NCBI RefSeq assembly: GCF_000935045.1
Contig: NZ_JYKS01000030.1
Span: forward strand, 1-37,842
Direction: 5' to 3'
Length of the DNA stretch: 37,842 bases
From: Pseudomonas sp. 10-1B
GTDB taxonomy: Bacteria > Pseudomonadota > Gammaproteobacteria > Pseudomonadales > Pseudomonadaceae
The translations under genes were made by a program, and so were the position numbers. This document shows positions 1 to 7,984 of the stretch, one piece after another (within the stretch, counting starts at the first letter, position 1; each line of letters opens with the position of its first letter). A model generated the notes under the pieces. That model had not been told where the DNA came from, did not search any database, and was given only the letters and a program-made list of their open reading frames with translations.

Positions 1-1
1 G

Positions 2-58
2 CGCCCTCAGTTTGCTGCGCGACAGCGCGGCGCCAAGGCGGCGGGTGGACTCTCATAG
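2..58 (+). CDS. possible 3' end of an upstream gene, partial
   Basis: The first bases are open from position 2 to a TAG at 56-58, encoding a basic Ala/Gly-rich tail that ends GGLS. A gene running into the window from the left and converging on opmQ would end this way. In P. aeruginosa the tyrosinase-like maturation gene pvdP is next to opmQ, so pvdP is a guess from context only. Nineteen codons is too little to identify, and this may be chance. Confidence 0.2.
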   Translation, partial: RPQFAARQRGAKAAGGLS

Positions 59-92
59 AACAAACTCTAACTTATTGATTTTACTGAAACTC

Positions 93-212
93 TGTGGGAG
101 CGGGCTTGCCCGCGAAGCAGGCAGCGCGGAGTATGGCACCGGCTTTGCCGGTGTTCGCGGGCAAGCCCGCTCCTACAAGGTTCCTTGCCTGCGATGGGCC
201 GCAAAGCGGCCC
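93..212. repeat. REP-type inverted pair downstream of opmQ
   Basis: Two inverted arms at 93-116 and 154-177 share the core GTGGGAGCGGGCTTGCCCGC. Each arm also folds on itself around GCGGGC. Between them is an accessory hairpin (137-153, CACCGGC TTT GCCGGTG), and after them another (196-212, GGGCCGC AAA GCGGCCC). The same modules recur elsewhere in the window. There is no T-run, so this is not a standard terminator, although it lies just past the opmQ stop. Confidence 0.85.
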
Positions 213-235
213 CCATTGACGCTATCTGACAGGCA

Positions 236-1639
236 TCAGCGCTCGACCTGCCAGCCACCTCCCAATGCCTTGTACAACGCTACGCTGCCCTGCAGCCGAG
301 CCAGGTGCAGTTGCGCCTGTTGGTCCTGGGCGACATACAGCGTGCGCTGGGTTTCCAGCACGGTCAGCAACGTCTCGGCGCCGGCGCTGTAGCGCTGCTG
401 CGCAAGGTCGAAGGCGGTGCGGGCTTCCTGTACCTCCTGGTCCTGCCACTGCTGCTGGCGGTCTACGCCATGGATCGCATTGAGCGCTTTTTCCACGTCG
501 GCGAAGCCTGCCAGGATTGCGGCGCGATAGTCGTGCAGTAGCTCTTCCTGTTCGGCACTGGCCAGTTCGCGTTCGGCGCGAAGGCGGCCGTTGTTGAAGA
601 TGGGTGCGGCAATGCCGGCAGTGAGGGTATAGAAGGGGCTGTCGAGGATATCGCCGAAGGTCCGTGCACCGCTGCCCAGGTCCGCTCCCAGGGTCAGCTT
701 GGGCAGCATGGCGGCCCTGGCCACTTGTACGTTGGCGCTGGCGGCGGCCAGGCGGGCCTCGGCGGCGGCAATGTCGGGGCGCCGGCCGAGCAGATCGCTG
801 GGTACGCCGCTGCCGATCGCCGGCCAGCGCAGCGCGCCGATCGATTCGTTGGTGTCCGGCAATGCCTGCACTGGATCACCGAGCAAGGTGGCGAGGGTTA
901 CCCGGTTGTCCTGCCATTGCTGCTCCAGCAGGGGCACCTGGCGCTCTTGTGCCGCCACCAGGCTGCGTTGCTGCGCCAGCTCCAGTCGCGTGGCCGAGCC
1001 AGAGCGCTGGCGTGCCTCGACCAGGCCCAGCACGTCCCGGGCGTTTTTGAGGTTGAGCCGAGCGATACGCAGCTGTTCCTCCAGGGCCAGGCCCTGCAGG
1101 TAGCTATCGGCGACGGCGCTGGTCAGGGTCAGCTCCACCGTCTGGCGATCGAAGCGGCTGGCGTCCAGGCCATGCAGGGCGCTGTCGCGGGCGGCGCGGA
1201 TGCCGCCCCAGAAATCGACCTCGTAGCTGGCGCTCAAGCGTGTGCCGAATGAGGTGCTGGTGCGCTCGCTGCTGCTGGCGTCGAGTTGGTCGTTGCCGTC
1301 GCCGCGCAACAGGCGCTGGCGGCTGCCGTCCAGGCCGAACGTCAGTTCCGGCAGCAGCGGAGCGCCGGCGATCACGGCTTGGGCTTGGGCCTGGCGCACC
1401 CGTGCCGCGGCGGCGGCCAGGTCGTGGCTGTTGTGCCGGGCGCGTTCGATCAGGCGGTCCAGCTCGCGGCTGGCGAAGGCTTGCCACCAATGGGCATCCG
1501 GCAGGGCCTGGCTGGAGGCGTCGGCACGGGATTGCCAGGTTGGCGGCGCGGCAATGCCGGCCTCGGGGGCGGGCGGTGTGCTGCAGGCGGCCAGGGCCAG
1601 GCTGAGGGTCAACAGGCTGATGCGGCTTGGCAATGTCAT
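236..1639 (-). CDS. opmQ: outer-membrane factor of the pyoverdine efflux system (NodT/TolC family lipoprotein)
   Basis: This is a 467-residue TolC-like outer-membrane channel of the RND/MacAB outer-membrane lipoprotein family. The N-terminus is a lipoprotein signal with lipobox LAAC, Cys at about residue 19, followed by STPP. Two outer-membrane-efflux repeats follow, with the long Ala/Gln/Arg-rich coiled helices typical of the family, including a LLGRRPDIAAAEARLAAA motif in the second half. It lies 3 bp after pvdT and is the last gene of pvdR-pvdT-opmQ, which exports pyoverdine from the periplasm. The symbol rests on family plus synteny with the P. aeruginosa pvdRT-opmQ and fpvI cluster. As an isolated protein it could be any NodT-type factor. 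Confidence 0.85.
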   Translation of the reverse strand: MTLPSRISLLTLSLALAACSTPPAPEAGIAAPPTWQSRADASSQALPDAHWWQAFASRELDRLIERARHNSHDLAAAAARVRQAQAQAVIAGAPLLPELTFGLDGSRQRLLRGDGNDQLDASSSERTSTSFGTRLSASYEVDFWGGIRAARDSALHGLDASRFDRQTVELTLTSAVADSYLQGLALEEQLRIARLNLKNARDVLGLVEARQRSGSATRLELAQQRSLVAAQERQVPLLEQQWQDNRVTLATLLGDPVQALPDTNESIGALRWPAIGSGVPSDLLGRRPDIAAAEARLAAASANVQVARAAMLPKLTLGADLGSGARTFGDILDSPFYTLTAGIAAPIFNNGRLRAERELASAEQEELLHDYRAAILAGFADVEKALNAIHGVDRQQQWQDQEVQEARTAFDLAQQRYSAGAETLLTVLETQRTLYVAQDQQAQLHLARLQGSVALYKALGGGWQVER

Positions 1640-1642
1640 GGG

Positions 1643-3607
1643 CTATACGCTGGTAAGGGCTTTGACCGGATCGAGGCGCGCAGCCTTGCGGGCCGGCATG
1701 AAGCCGAACACCACGCCGGTGATGACGGCGCAGGTGAAGGCGCCGAGAATGGCGGGTAGGGCGAATGCCACGGCGATGCCGGCGAGCATCAGGCCGCCAC
1801 CGATGCACAGTGCCAGCACGATACCCGTCACCCCGCCGACCATCGACAGCATCACCGCCTCGCTGAGGAACTGACGCAGGATATCGCGCTGACGGGCGCC
1901 GGTGGCCATGCGGATGCCAATCTCGCGGGTACGTTCGCGCACGGTCATGAGCATGATGTTCATCACGCCGATACCGCCGACCAGCAGGGAAATCGCGGCG
2001 ATGGCACCGAGCATCAGCGACAGGCTGTTCTGGGTGCGCGCTTCGGCCTGGATCAGTGCGGCGTCGTTGGTCAGTTCGAAGTCCTGCTTGCCTTGGTGGC
2101 GCTGGCGCATCAGGTGGGCGATTGCCCGCTCGGTTTCGCTCACCCGGCTCGAATCGGCAGCGGCGATGATCACGTATTCCGGGTCTTGCTTGCCGAACAG
2201 GCGCACGGACGCGGCGGAGTAGGGCACCACGATGCGTTCGTCGCTGTCCTGGTCGCCGGAGCTGGCCCCCTTGCCGGCGAGCAGGCCGACCACTTGGAAG
2301 GGCACGTTGCCGATCAGCAGGTACTGGCCCAGCGGATCGCTGCCAGGCTCCATGAGCTTGTCCCGGACCTTCTGGCCGATCACCGCGACGGCGGCGGCAG
2401 CCTGTTCGTCAGCTTCGGTGAAGAAGCTGCCTTCGACGACTGGCCAGTTGAGGATCTCGGAGAACTGGGTGTTATTACCGCCGACATAGAACTGCTGGTT
2501 GTTGTTGCCGTGACGCACGGTCAGTTGGTCGCCGATCACCGGCATGATGCGCTGGACCTGGGGTAACTGGGCGATGGCGGCGACATCGTCCAGCGTGACG
2601 ATGCCGGCCGGTTCGCGCAGCGTGGCGTAGCGGCCACTGAGGTAGAGGATGTTCGAGCCGAACGCCGCCATCTGCGCCATGACCTGGCGCTTGCTGCCTT
2701 CGCCGACAGCCAGCATCACTACCACCGAGGCCACGCCGATGACGATGCCGAGCAGGGTCAGGGCGGTGCGGAAGCGGTTGATCCACATGACCCGCCAGGC
2801 CGCTTGCAGGGCCTCGAGCAATTCGCCCTTCCAGGCCCCGCGCAAGGTGGCGCCGCGGTCCAGTCGCTGGCGCAGGTCGTCGGCCTGCAGGCCTGGGTGC
2901 GCTTTGTCGGGGGGCTGGTCGGCCGCCGAGTCGCTGATCATCAGTCCGTCGCGGATCTCGATCACCCGTCGCGCCCGGGCCGCTACTTCACGGTCGTGGG
3001 TGATGAGGATGATCACATGGCCCTGGCTGGCCAGCTCGTCGAGCAGGGCCATGACTTCGGCGCCGCTGTGGCTGTCCAGGGCGCCGGTGGGTTCGTCGGC
3101 GAGGATGATGTGGCCGCCGTTCATCAGGGCCCGGGCGATCGACACCCGCTGCTGCTGGCCACCAGACAACTGGTGCGGCCGGTTGCCCGTGCGGCTGGCC
3201 AGGCCGAGGCGTTCGAGCAGGGCCGCGGCGCGGGCATGGCGCTCGGCGACCGGGGTGCCGGCATAGATTGCAGGCATCTCGACGTTTTCCTGGGCCGAGC
3301 CAGAGGGGATCAGGTGGTAGCCCTGGAATACGAAGCCAAAGGCCTCGCGCCGCAGCCAGGCCAGCTCGTCGCTGTCCAGTTCGGCAACGTCCTTGCCAGC
3401 GAAACGAAAGCTACCGCTGGTGGGGCGATCGAGGCAACCAAGGATGTTCATCAGGGTCGACTTGCCCGAGCCGGAGGCACCGACGATGGCGACGAACTCG
3501 CCGGGGTGGATGCTCAGGCTGATGCCGCGTAGCACTTCCACCTTCGGCGAGTCGATGCCGCCGTAGTGCTTGCGGATGTCAGTGAGTTCAATCAGGGGCG
3601 CTGTCAT
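1643..3607 (-). CDS. pvdT: MacB-type ABC transporter of the pyoverdine efflux system
   Basis: This 654-residue protein fuses an N-terminal ATPase to a MacB/FtsX-type permease. Walker A GASGSGKST is at about 43-51, the signature LSGGQQQR at about 147-154, and Walker B with ILADEPTGALDS at about 168-179. One membrane helix follows near residue 275, then a periplasmic MacB domain, then three C-terminal helices including the FtsX-type MTVRERTREIGIRMATGA stretch. It should power extrusion of pyoverdine through PvdR and OpmQ. The start abuts the pvdR stop and opmQ follows 3 bp after its own stop, so the three genes form one transcript. Without context the family name would be macrolide exporter MacB. 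Confidence 0.88.
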   Translation of the reverse strand: MTAPLIELTDIRKHYGGIDSPKVEVLRGISLSIHPGEFVAIVGASGSGKSTLMNILGCLDRPTSGSFRFAGKDVAELDSDELAWLRREAFGFVFQGYHLIPSGSAQENVEMPAIYAGTPVAERHARAAALLERLGLASRTGNRPHQLSGGQQQRVSIARALMNGGHIILADEPTGALDSHSGAEVMALLDELASQGHVIILITHDREVAARARRVIEIRDGLMISDSAADQPPDKAHPGLQADDLRQRLDRGATLRGAWKGELLEALQAAWRVMWINRFRTALTLLGIVIGVASVVVMLAVGEGSKRQVMAQMAAFGSNILYLSGRYATLREPAGIVTLDDVAAIAQLPQVQRIMPVIGDQLTVRHGNNNQQFYVGGNNTQFSEILNWPVVEGSFFTEADEQAAAAVAVIGQKVRDKLMEPGSDPLGQYLLIGNVPFQVVGLLAGKGASSGDQDSDERIVVPYSAASVRLFGKQDPEYVIIAAADSSRVSETERAIAHLMRQRHQGKQDFELTNDAALIQAEARTQNSLSLMLGAIAAISLLVGGIGVMNIMLMTVRERTREIGIRMATGARQRDILRQFLSEAVMLSMVGGVTGIVLALCIGGGLMLAGIAVAFALPAILGAFTCAVITGVVFGFMPARKAARLDPVKALTSV

Positions 3608-4786
3608 TCAACCTCCGCTGGCGGCTGGGGCGCCGATGACCAGTTGCTCGCCTTCGGCGAGGCCATCGAGTATCTGCACCCGCAGGCGGTCGCTCAGGCC
3701 GGTGCGCACCTTGCGCTGTTCGATCTTGCCGTCGCGGGTGAACACCTGGGCCAGGCGCAGGCCTTCGTCACCGGCATCATCCAGGGCTGCCAGCGGCGCC
3801 GTGAGCACTTGGCTGGCCTGGCCGGCGACAAAGAACACCTGGGTGGTCATCTCGGCCATCAGGGCGCCATCCGGGTTTTCCACATCGAGCAGCACGGTGT
3901 ATTGCACCACTTGGGCGCCGGTGGTGCCGGCGGTGGCACTGGCGGGGCTGCCACCGCCCTGGCTGGCCTGGTCCAGCGGCTTGGGTGGGATCGGCAGGAT
4001 CTGCCGTACGGTACTGGTCCAGCGGCGTTTGCCGCCGGCCAGGGTGGTGAAGTAGGCGGTCATGCCGGGCTTGACCTTGCCGATATCGGCTTCGGACACC
4101 TGCGCCCACACGGTCATTGGCGAGAGCTTGGCGATGCGCAGGATCAAGGGAGTTTGCTGCTGGGCATTGAGGGTTTGCCCTTCGCGGGCATCGACCGCCA
4201 CCACCGTGCCGTCCATCGGCGCGTAGATGCGGGTGTAGCCCAGCTCGGCCTCATCGCTGCGCAGGTTGGCCTGGGCCTGGCGGATCTGCGCCTGGAACAT
4301 TTCGATACGTGCCAGGGTGACCTTCAACTGGGCGTCAGCCGTTTGCACGTCCTCGTCACGGGTGGCGCCGGCGGCGGCCAGGTCGCGCTGGCGCTTGAGC
4401 TGTTGCTGGGCCAGTTGGTACTGCGCGCGTTGCTCTGCCAGCTGAGCCTTGAGATTGTCGATCGAGTAGCGCCCGGCATCCAGCCGGGCCTGCTGGGTCG
4501 AAGGGTCGATTTCGACCAGCAACTGGCCTTTGCGCACTGTGTCGCCGACCTCGACGTGCAGCTTGTGGATCTGCCCGGACGCCTGGGCGCCAACATCCAC
4601 ATAGCGCCTTGGTTGCAGGGTACCCAGTGCTGTGACGCTGCTTTCGATATCGGCACGGGTGACCGCGACCGTGCTGACTGGCTGAGCCCCGAAGGGCAGG
4701 GCTTTCCAGGCCGCCAAGCTGCCCAGGCCCAGCAGGCCCAGGCCTATGAGCAGGACGTGACGGCGTGTGTTGGTTGAACGTGTCAT
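3608..4786 (-). CDS. pvdR: periplasmic adaptor (membrane fusion protein) of the pyoverdine efflux system
   Basis: This is a 392-residue MacA/HlyD-type adaptor. A short cationic N-terminus and one hydrophobic anchor (about residues 10-27, HVLLIGLGLLGLGSLAAW) put it in the inner membrane facing the periplasm. A lipoyl-like half-motif, a long Gln/Arg/Ala coiled-coil hairpin (about 95-175), the second lipoyl half and beta-barrel domains follow in the family order. It couples PvdT to OpmQ and is the first gene of the operon. A PvdS-type promoter sits 65 bp upstream of its ATG (4851-4876). The function is inferred from the family and from synteny with the P. aeruginosa locus. Confidence 0.87.
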   Translation of the reverse strand: MTRSTNTRRHVLLIGLGLLGLGSLAAWKALPFGAQPVSTVAVTRADIESSVTALGTLQPRRYVDVGAQASGQIHKLHVEVGDTVRKGQLLVEIDPSTQQARLDAGRYSIDNLKAQLAEQRAQYQLAQQQLKRQRDLAAAGATRDEDVQTADAQLKVTLARIEMFQAQIRQAQANLRSDEAELGYTRIYAPMDGTVVAVDAREGQTLNAQQQTPLILRIAKLSPMTVWAQVSEADIGKVKPGMTAYFTTLAGGKRRWTSTVRQILPIPPKPLDQASQGGGSPASATAGTTGAQVVQYTVLLDVENPDGALMAEMTTQVFFVAGQASQVLTAPLAALDDAGDEGLRLAQVFTRDGKIEQRKVRTGLSDRLRVQILDGLAEGEQLVIGAPAASGG

Positions 4787-4850
4787 GCAGGCTTCCAGCC
4801 AGGAGTGATGGCCACGCGCAGATTGCGGCGCGCACTGAGGTCCCAGATAG

Positions 4851-4876
4851 ACGAAGGTCAGCCGGGCGGATTTAGC
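4851..4876 (-). promoter_or_regulatory. PvdS-dependent (iron-starvation box) promoter of pvdR-pvdT-opmQ
   Basis: Read on the minus strand the sequence is GCTAAAT, 16 bases, then CGT. This is an exact match to the iron-starvation box recognised by the ECF sigma factor PvdS (TAAAT-N16/17-CGT), in the right orientation 65 bp before pvdR. The spacing and both elements are seen directly. PvdS use is inferred, and no pvdS gene is in the window. Confidence 0.8.
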
Positions 4877-4906
4877 GTTTGTCTTGGAGCAGGATCGTAT
4901 GTTGCT

Positions 4907-4925
4907 GAGAATAATTATAATTTGT
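4907..4925. promoter_or_regulatory. candidate Fur box upstream of the FpvI-like sigma gene
   Basis: The 19 bases GAGAATAATTATAATTTGT match the Fur consensus at 12 of 19 positions and sit in the most AT-rich part of the divergent region, about 90-105 bp before the sigma gene start. Fur control of an iron-starvation sigma factor is expected from the family. The site itself is a prediction. Confidence 0.6.
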
Positions 4926-5011
4926 AAGATCGCAACTTGATATCACTCAGTCCCGCGTTGGTGTCTGGAGGGGTTCCGACAAAAACTGGCAGGGCGGTCT
5001 CAGGTAACGTC

Positions 5012-5488
5012 GTGGAACATTACTATCGCGAACTGGTGGGTTTCCTTTCCGCGCGCCTGGGCAATCGTCAGGCCGCTGAAGACGTGGCGCACGATGCTTA
5101 TCTGCGGGTGCTGGAGCGCACCGACGCCGAGCGCATTGAGCACCCGCGTGCCTTCCTCTATCGCACCGCGCTCAATCTGGTGGTCGACCGCCACCGCCGC
5201 CACCGGGTGCGCCAGGCCGAGCCGCTGGAGGTGCTGGACAGCGACGAGCGCTGGCATACCCCGCCGCCGGCCCACGACATGCAGCTGGACCAGCGCCTGG
5301 CGCTGATGCAGCGTGCGCTGGATGAGCTGAGCAAGGTCTGCCGCGAGTGCTTCCTGCTGCGCAAGCTCGACGGCCTGTCGCACCAGCAGATTGCCGAGCA
5401 CCTGAGCATCTCCCGCAGCCTGGTGGAAAAGCACATCGTCAATGCCATGAAGCATTGCCGGGTGCGCATGCGCGAGTGGGAATCCTGA
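5012..5488 (+). CDS. fpvI: ECF sigma factor, FpvI-like (iron-starvation type)
   Basis: From the GTG at 5012 this is a 158-residue group IV sigma factor. Region 2 (about 3-70) has EHYYRELVGFLSARLG and the AAEDVAHDAYLRV helix. Region 4 (about 105-158) has LSKVCRECFLLRKLDGLSHQQIAEHL and a recognition helix SRSLVEKHIVNAMKHCR, typical of FecI-type factors. The reading frame also opens upstream (TTG 4937, GTG 4961), but GTG 5012 has an AGG seven bases before it and gives the usual length for this group. In P. aeruginosa fpvI lies beside pvdRT-opmQ, with the anti-sigma gene fpvR between them. Here no fpvR is present. FpvI directs transcription of the ferripyoverdine receptor gene. A Fur-box-like sequence precedes the gene. 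Confidence 0.78.
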   Translation: MEHYYRELVGFLSARLGNRQAAEDVAHDAYLRVLERTDAERIEHPRAFLYRTALNLVVDRHRRHRVRQAEPLEVLDSDERWHTPPPAHDMQLDQRLALMQRALDELSKVCRECFLLRKLDGLSHQQIAEHLSISRSLVEKHIVNAMKHCRVRMREWES

Positions 5489-5657
5489 TTGCCGAGTTAA
5501 AGGCAAATGAAAATTCCGTCAGTCAATCACTTGATTTATGCGGTTTTCCCGACTTCTATCTAAAGAAGACCCCTGCCAGGCGTAGCCTTGGCAGTAGCCG
5601 TTACTGGTGCAGTATGGTCATGGAGCGTACCCATTACCCAACTGCCCAGGTCCGACC

Positions 5658-6137
5658 ATGGCAAACAAGACCCTGCGCATCCTGATCGCCGACGCACACC
5701 CATGCCAGCGCTTGCAACTGGAGCGGCTGCTCAATGGCCTGGGCTACTACCGGATAGCGCCCGTGGATAGTTTCGAGGAACTGCAGCGCCTGGTGCAGTG
5801 TGCCTTGCAGCCTTTTCACCTGCTGCTGGGCAATATCGAATTGGCCAGCCATGCCGGGGTAGACCTGGAGCGCTTCTGCCGCGTCAGCACGCAGATCCAG
5901 CATGCCCTGCTTTATCATTCCACCCAGTTGAAAGTGCCTGCGGTGCCGCAGACCGAGCGCCAGGCCGTCAGCCTGAGCCTGCCACAGGTACCCGATAACG
6001 AGGCGCTGGAGTCGTTCATGGCGATCATCGACGCGCCGCTGCTGGTTGGCAAACTGCCGCTGCCCGGCAGTCTGCCGGTCGCTACGGCGCGGCCCAGGCC
6101 GCGGGCCAACTTCGCGCACACGGTGTTCAACCGCTAG
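5658..6137 (+). CDS. small stand-alone receiver-like protein lacking the phospho-acceptor Asp
   Basis: The 159-residue product from ATG 5658 (AGG eight bases before) begins like a response-regulator receiver: a hydrophobic strand LRILIADAH with the acidic-pocket Asp, then a helix rich in Gln/Leu. Where the phosphorylated Asp normally follows the third strand (LLLxD), this protein reads HLLLGNIEL, so Asn stands in the acceptor position. The C-terminal third is Pro/Arg-rich with no visible output domain. It follows the sigma factor by 169 bp on the same strand, but no shared function is evident. It may be a phosphorylation-independent receiver-like adaptor. Reading frames upstream of 5658 are open but lack a better start. 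Confidence 0.6.
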   Translation: MANKTLRILIADAHPCQRLQLERLLNGLGYYRIAPVDSFEELQRLVQCALQPFHLLLGNIELASHAGVDLERFCRVSTQIQHALLYHSTQLKVPAVPQTERQAVSLSLPQVPDNEALESFMAIIDAPLLVGKLPLPGSLPVATARPRPRANFAHTVFNR

Positions 6138-6183
6138 GGCCTAGCGGCAGGGAAACGGTAATGCCGGTCAGTCAAGCAATCTG

Positions 6184-6410
6184 GGGCCGCCTTGCGGCCC
6201 ATCGCCGCGGTTCGTCGCCACGACAAGCCAGCTCCCACCTCGATCGCATGGGCCTCAAGCCCTGTGCAGTACCTGTGGGAGCTGGCTTGCCGGCGATGAG
6301 GCCAGTCCAGGCAACACAAGACAGTTGCTCTCCCAGAGATCGCGCAAATCCTGATATTTGCACTGCTCCTGTGGGAGCTGGCTTGCCAGCGATGGGCTGC
6401 ACAGCAGCCC
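6184..6410. repeat. cluster of REP-type elements between the receiver gene and the MFS gene
   Basis: The 357-base gap 6138-6494 is mostly repeats. Hairpins GGGCCGC CTT GCGGCCC (6184-6200) and GGGCTGC ACA GCAGCCC (6394-6410) bound four copies, in both orientations, of the GTGGGAGCTGGCTTGCC core (about 6215-6240, 6273-6298 and 6369-6392, the first degenerate). No coding region is credible here. The last 80 bases before 6495 hold only the untranslated start of the transporter gene. Confidence 0.8.
6254..6330. repeat. 77-bp long repeat copy, inverted relative to 37766-37842
   Basis: This stretch matches the reverse complement of the last 77 bases of the window at 75 of 77 positions, differing at 6306 and 6315. 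It contains a REP core plus a conserved tail (GAGGCCAGTCCAGGCAACAC). Parts of the tail recur at 32603-32622 and 30767-30780. The match may extend past the window at its other end. Confidence 0.9.
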
Positions 6411-6494
6411 CAGTAATGCCGACTGATTGGCATTAGGGGCAAGGGGGTAGGTATTTGCTATCCTCTTGCCCTTTGCCGATTTGCGGACTCTGCC

Positions 6495-7820
6495 ATGACT
6501 GCCATCGATACCGCTCGCCCGCCCCGGTTCAGCCGCGGCGACCATCGGACCCTGGGCCTGGCGGCGCTGGGTGGCGCGCTGGAAATCTACGATTTCATCA
6601 TTTTCGTGTTCTTTGCGCTGACCCTCAGCCAGCTGTTCTTCCCGCCCGAGATGCCTGAATGGCTGCGCCTGCTGCAAAGCTTCGGGATCTTCGTCACTGG
6701 CTACCTGGCGCGGCCGCTGGGCGGCATCCTGATGGCGCACTTCGCCGACCACCTGGGGCGCAAGCGGGTATTCAGCCTGAGCATCCTGATGATGGCCCTG
6801 CCGTGCCTGCTGATCGGCGTGATGCCGACCTACGCCGACATCGGCTATGCCGCGCCGCTGATCCTGCTGGCCCTGCGCATCCTGCAGGGCGCTGCGGTGG
6901 GCGGCGAGGTGCCGAGTGCCTGGACCTTCGTCGCCGAGCACGCGCCAGCCGGGCGGCGCGGCTATGCCTTGGGCTTCCTGCAGGCGGGCTTGACCTTCGG
7001 CTACCTGCTGGGGGCATTGACCGCGACCTTGCTGGCACAAGTGTTCACTGCGCAGGAAATCCTCGACTACGCCTGGCGCTACCCGTTCCTGCTCGGTGGG
7101 GTATTCGGTGTGATCGGCGTGTGGCTGCGCCGTTGGCTCAGCGAAACGCCCGTGTTCCTCGCCCTGCGCGCGCGCCAGGAGCAGCCGGTGACGTTCCCGT
7201 TGCGGCGGGTGCTGGGCGAGCATCGGGGGGCGCTGATCCCGGCGGCGCTGCTGACCTGTGTGCTGACCTCCGCGGTGGTGGTGCTGGTGGTGATCACCCC
7301 GACGGTGATGCAACAGCGCTTCGGCATGAGCGCCGGGCACACTTTCGCCCTGAGCAGTGTGGGCATTGTCTTCCTCAATATCGGCTGCGTGCTGGCCGGG
7401 CTGCTGGTCGACCGCGTGGGGGCCTGGCGCGCGCTGATGCTGTACAGCCTGCTGCTGCCGCTCGGCATTGGCGCGTTGTACGCCAGCCTGGTGGGGCAGT
7501 GGGGCATGACCTGGCTGGCCTATGCGCTGGCGGGGCTGTCTTGCGGCGTGGTGGGGGTGGTGCCGTCGGTGATGGTCGGGCTGTTCCCGGCCGAAATCCG
7601 CGTGTCGGGCATTTCCTTCACCTACAACGTGGCCTATGCGCTGTGGGCCAGCACCACACCGCTGGCGCTGATTGCGCTGATGCCGTGGAGCCCGTGGGTG
7701 TGTGTCGGGTTTTGTCTGGTCATGGGCGCGGTGGGGCTGCTGACGGCCGCGTATTTCGGGCGTCGTGAGCCATTGGCGTTCGCGGCGGAGCCGATGCCGA
7801 TCATGTGCGGTGACAAATGA
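6495..7820 (+). CDS. MFS transporter, metabolite:H+ symporter (MHS/ProP-like) type
   Basis: This 441-residue membrane protein has twelve predicted hydrophobic segments. The family signatures are clear: GGALEIYDFIIFVFFA in the first helix, then GYLARPLGGILMAHFADHLGRKR for the loop 2-3 motif, and RILQGAAVGGEVPSAWTFVAEHAP near helix 4-5. These match the MHS family of proton-coupled organic acid, betaine and citrate-type importers. The start at ATG 6495 precedes a natural N-terminal cytoplasmic tail; the ribosome-binding site is weak. It stands alone, with repeats before it and a shared two-way terminator after it, so the context does not reveal the substrate. Confidence 0.85.
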   Translation: MTAIDTARPPRFSRGDHRTLGLAALGGALEIYDFIIFVFFALTLSQLFFPPEMPEWLRLLQSFGIFVTGYLARPLGGILMAHFADHLGRKRVFSLSILMMALPCLLIGVMPTYADIGYAAPLILLALRILQGAAVGGEVPSAWTFVAEHAPAGRRGYALGFLQAGLTFGYLLGALTATLLAQVFTAQEILDYAWRYPFLLGGVFGVIGVWLRRWLSETPVFLALRARQEQPVTFPLRRVLGEHRGALIPAALLTCVLTSAVVVLVVITPTVMQQRFGMSAGHTFALSSVGIVFLNIGCVLAGLLVDRVGAWRALMLYSLLLPLGIGALYASLVGQWGMTWLAYALAGLSCGVVGVVPSVMVGLFPAEIRVSGISFTYNVAYALWASTTPLALIALMPWSPWVCVGFCLVMGAVGLLTAAYFGRREPLAFAAEPMPIMCGDK

Positions 7821-7922
7821 GCCGGTAACGGCTGCGGGGCATTGAGGCAGACTTCCGGGCGGGGGTTATTGGAATAACCTACCAGAGCTTTTTGAGGAAG
7901 TGCGTACGGCCTGACACTGGCA

Positions 7923-7970
7923 GGCAACAAAAAGCCCCCGGTTGTTGAGAACCGGGGGCTTTTTGTTGCC
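7923..7970. terminator. bidirectional Rho-independent terminator between the MFS gene and etfQO
   Basis: Perfect 21-bp arms at 7923-7943 and 7950-7970 enclose a six-base loop. The GC core is CCCCCGG/CCGGGGG with A5 on one side and T5 on the other, so it can end transcripts arriving from both converging genes. Confidence 0.93.
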
Positions 7971-7984
7971 ACAAGGGCAGGGCC

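Noticed and set aside
135..149. TGGCAC-N5-TTGC match to a sigma-54 promoter
   Set aside because: The match lies inside the CACCGGC TTT GCCGGTG repeat hairpin, and no gene starts downstream on that strand. Taken as chance.
5573..5594. CTGCCA...TGGCAG hairpin after the sigma gene
   Set aside because: The stem is short and no T-run follows, so a terminator could not be supported.
6255..7340. Minus-strand open frame opposite the MFS gene
   Set aside because: It runs into the REP cluster and its translation is a His/Gln/Arg-rich shadow of the membrane protein.
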